From: CBDESM01 sp965242485
GTDB lineage: Bacteria > Chloroflexota > Dehalococcoidia > Bin125
Length of the DNA stretch: 64,000 nucleotides
Direction of reading: 5' to 3'
Assembly (NCBI GenBank): GCA_965242485.1
Contig: CBDESM010000003.1
Span: 1,240,001-1,304,000 of the forward strand
The position numbers and the translations under genes were made by a program. The notes beneath the pieces were generated by a model. That model ran no database searches and was not told the DNA's origin. It saw only the letters and a list, made by a program, of their open reading frames with translations. This document shows, in pieces, positions 62,289 through 64,000 of this stretch; positions within the stretch are counted from its first letter, which is position 1; every line of letters starts with the position of its first letter.

Positions 62289-63770
62289 ATGCAGAAGTAC
62301 CTGATCCGGCGCCTGCTGCTGGTGATCCCCACCCTCTGGCTGGTGATCTCCCTGCTCTTCCTCGCGCTCCGCGCGTTGCCGGGCGATTTCGTCACGCGCA
62401 AGCTCTCCAACCTCGAATCGCAGAGCGCCGAGGCCCGCACGCTCGAGATCGTCGGCGAGATCGAGGCCCAGGACACCACCCACCGCGCGCTCGCCAACGA
62501 AACCGTCGAAAGCATCGCGCTGGACTACGAGATCAGCACCGCGACGCTGCTCGCCAACAACCCCGCGCTGTCCGACCCCGCCCAGCTGCGCCCGGGGGTG
62601 CGCGTCATCATCATCCCCGGCGAACTCGTCTCCGAGCTCGCGGTCACCCACCGCGTCGTCCGCCCGGAGGATTCCGAGGAAGGCGTCGAGACCCTGCTGG
62701 CGCTCAACCCGGGCGCGGAGCTGGGCGACTTCGCCGGCGATCCCTACGTGCCGACCGGCTCGACCTTCAAGATCCGCGATTCGATCACCATCTCCGATCT
62801 CGCCTACGTCTACCGGATCACGGCCGAGGACATACTCGCGGTCAACCCGGCCGGCAGCCCGACCAACCCGGACGGGCTGATGTCGGCGGGCTACGCGCTG
62901 ATGCCCGGCGACGAGTACCGCGAGCCCTCGACCAAGGTCACGGAGGCGCTGATCCAGCACCAGCTCGGCATCGACAAGCCGCTGGGGCAGCAGTACTACG
63001 AGTTCCTCTGGGACACGATCCGCTTCGATTTCGCGCCGTCGTTCCAGACCCGCGAATCTTCGATGGACCTCTTCCTGCGCTCGCTCCCGCGCACCCTGCA
63101 CCTCAACATCTACGCCTTGATCGTGGCGATCGTCGTCGCCATCCCGGTCGGCGTGATCTCCGCGATCCGCCAGGACACCGGCGCCGACTACTCGCTGCGC
63201 GGCTTCGCCATCCTGATGCTGGCCGCGCCGCCCTTCTGGATCGCCACGATGATGATCTACGTGGTCACGCCGGGCGGCATCTTCGACGGCGGCCTCTTCG
63301 CGATTCCGCTGGCCAGCGAGGGCGCCCGCAGCATCTTCAGCGATTTCGGGGGCGCGATGGCGCTCTATTCGATCCCCGCCATCGCCGGCGGACTCGCCGC
63401 CGGCGCGGGGCTGATGCGGATCACCCGCTCCGAAATGCTCGAAGTGCTGCGCCAGGACTACGTGCGCACCGCCCAATCGAAAGGGCTGCGCGAGCGTTCC
63501 GTCGTGCTCGGCCACGCCTTCCGCAACGCGCTCGTCCCCGTGCTCAGCGTCTTCGGCCTCGCCGTCGCCGGGCTCGTCGGCGGCAACATCATCCTCGAAG
63601 TCCTCTTCAACATCCCGGGCATCGGCCTGCTGCTCTGGCAGCGCATCCAGCAGGCCGACATCCCCGTCGTGCAGACCACCGTCTTCTTCCTCGCCCTCTT
63701 CGTGATCATCCTCAACATCGTGATCGACGTCACCTACGCCCTCGTCGACCCGCGCATCCGCTATTCGTGA
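62289..63770 (+). CDS. ABC permease, DppB type, with extracytoplasmic LysM-like insert
   Basis: A 493-residue permease, about 160 residues longer than usual. Helix 1 is at about 8-28 and the permease core resumes near 265, with the docking loop RTAQSKGLRERSVVLGHAFRNA and the ending DVTYALVDPRIRYS. Between them lie three LysM-like units: VESIALDYEISTATLLANNPAL (about 70-110), a weaker one near 117-163 and ISDLAYVYRITAEDILAVNP (about 165-208). They would face outward and might bind glycans or peptidoglycan. The start at 62289 has no strong Shine-Dalgarno. Confidence 0.85.
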   Translation: MQKYLIRRLLLVIPTLWLVISLLFLALRALPGDFVTRKLSNLESQSAEARTLEIVGEIEAQDTTHRALANETVESIALDYEISTATLLANNPALSDPAQLRPGVRVIIIPGELVSELAVTHRVVRPEDSEEGVETLLALNPGAELGDFAGDPYVPTGSTFKIRDSITISDLAYVYRITAEDILAVNPAGSPTNPDGLMSAGYALMPGDEYREPSTKVTEALIQHQLGIDKPLGQQYYEFLWDTIRFDFAPSFQTRESSMDLFLRSLPRTLHLNIYALIVAIVVAIPVGVISAIRQDTGADYSLRGFAILMLAAPPFWIATMMIYVVTPGGIFDGGLFAIPLASEGARSIFSDFGGAMALYSIPAIAGGLAAGAGLMRITRSEMLEVLRQDYVRTAQSKGLRERSVVLGHAFRNALVPVLSVFGLAVAGLVGGNIILEVLFNIPGIGLLLWQRIQQADIPVVQTTVFFLALFVIILNIVIDVTYALVDPRIRYS

Positions 63771-63780
63771 CGGGCAGATC

Positions 63781-64000
63781 ATGAGCAGAGCGCCGACGCC
63801 GTCATCCGACCCCCAAGCCGCGCAAACCGCCGCCCAGCTGGCCGAATTCGCGGCCGCGCAGGGCCTGCAGGTCGAGACCCGCTCCGCCTTCGGCCGCGGC
63901 GCATCCGGCCTCAAGTCCTTCTTCATCAAGAAGCGGCTCGGCGCGGCCGGCCTCGTGCTCGTCGTGGTCTGGAGCTTCATCGCCGTCGGCACCGTCGGCG
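63781..64000 (+). CDS. ABC permease, DppC type, partial
   Basis: Begins with ATG at 63781, 10 bp after the previous stop, and runs off the right edge after 73 codons. A long cytoplasmic N-terminus (SDPQAAQTAAQLAEFAAAQG) precedes the first membrane helix GAAGLVLVVVWSFIAVG. Position and the N-terminus fit the DppC subunit of the second cassette. Confidence 0.75.
   Translation, partial: MSRAPTPSSDPQAAQTAAQLAEFAAAQGLQVETRSAFGRGASGLKSFFIKKRLGAAGLVLVVVWSFIAVGTVG

Overview
The window is dense, high-GC bacterial DNA. No gene-free stretch exceeds about 300 bases, and the longest gap (about 230 bases at 58221-58451) holds a tandem repeat with its own promoter-like boxes. The gene mix is Rex, single-chain acyl-CoA carboxylase, phytanoyl-CoA dioxygenase, LLM flavin oxidoreductase, and Dpp-type transporters with Tat/lipoprotein binding proteins. 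It fits a Chloroflexota-like, marine or host-associated lineage best (SAR202-like is my guess), but no rRNA or other decisive marker is present. Many genes have a TANNCT box a few bases before the start codon and no Shine-Dalgarno sequence, so leaderless mRNAs look common.

Layout. 1-8.3 kb: a partial hypothetical gene, rex, an aldo/keto reductase, gyrA, two duplicated coiled-coil membrane proteins, an LLM oxidoreductase and an acetoacetate-decarboxylase-like protein. 8.4-14.7 kb: a type IIG-like restriction-modification gene broken by a G18 tract, a haloacetate dehalogenase, leuD, a zinc-ribbon protein and a methyltransferase-HNH fusion. 14.8-22.4 kb: a Cys-rich small ORF, leuB, a 1127-residue acyl-CoA carboxylase, an M23 peptidase and three PIN toxin-antitoxin pairs. 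22.4-27.9 kb: an oligopeptide-type ABC cassette, a PhyH dioxygenase and a fourth toxin-antitoxin pair. 28.0-35.2 kb: type III system 1 (mod broken by G17, then res), a class III aminotransferase and a two-gene hypothetical operon. 35.3-38.4 kb: leuA-leuC on the minus strand behind a Leu-containing leader peptide and two hairpins. 38.5-45.1 kb: type III system 2 (res, then mod broken by seven CGGGG units) and a RelA/SpoT-domain protein with a small partner. 45.1-49.8 kb: an oxalate-CoA-ligase-like enzyme, two tRNA-Ser genes, a frameshifted DUF5131 gene and a type II restriction-modification pair. 49.8-56.4 kb: housekeeping genes (mnmA, rsfS, ndk, tsaB, tsaE), a 2-hydroxyacid dehydrogenase, a Uma2 protein and a serine hydrolase. 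56.5-64 kb: an ABC-2 exporter, a tandem small-RNA candidate, DUF3800, a methyltransferase, and a second Dpp-type cassette whose permease carries LysM-like repeats.

The most striking feature is that three unrelated restriction-modification loci each carry a simple-sequence tract inside the methyltransferase gene: G18, G17 and (CGGGG)7. In this assembly all three tracts put the gene out of frame, and a change of one repeat unit restores each frame. This looks like a multi-locus phase-variable methylation system. With the methyltransferase-HNH fusion, the type II pair, four PIN toxin-antitoxin pairs and the RelA/SpoT pair, the window is a spread-out defence-rich region interleaved with core metabolism. 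Leucine biosynthesis is complete but scattered (leuD, leuB, leuC, leuA).
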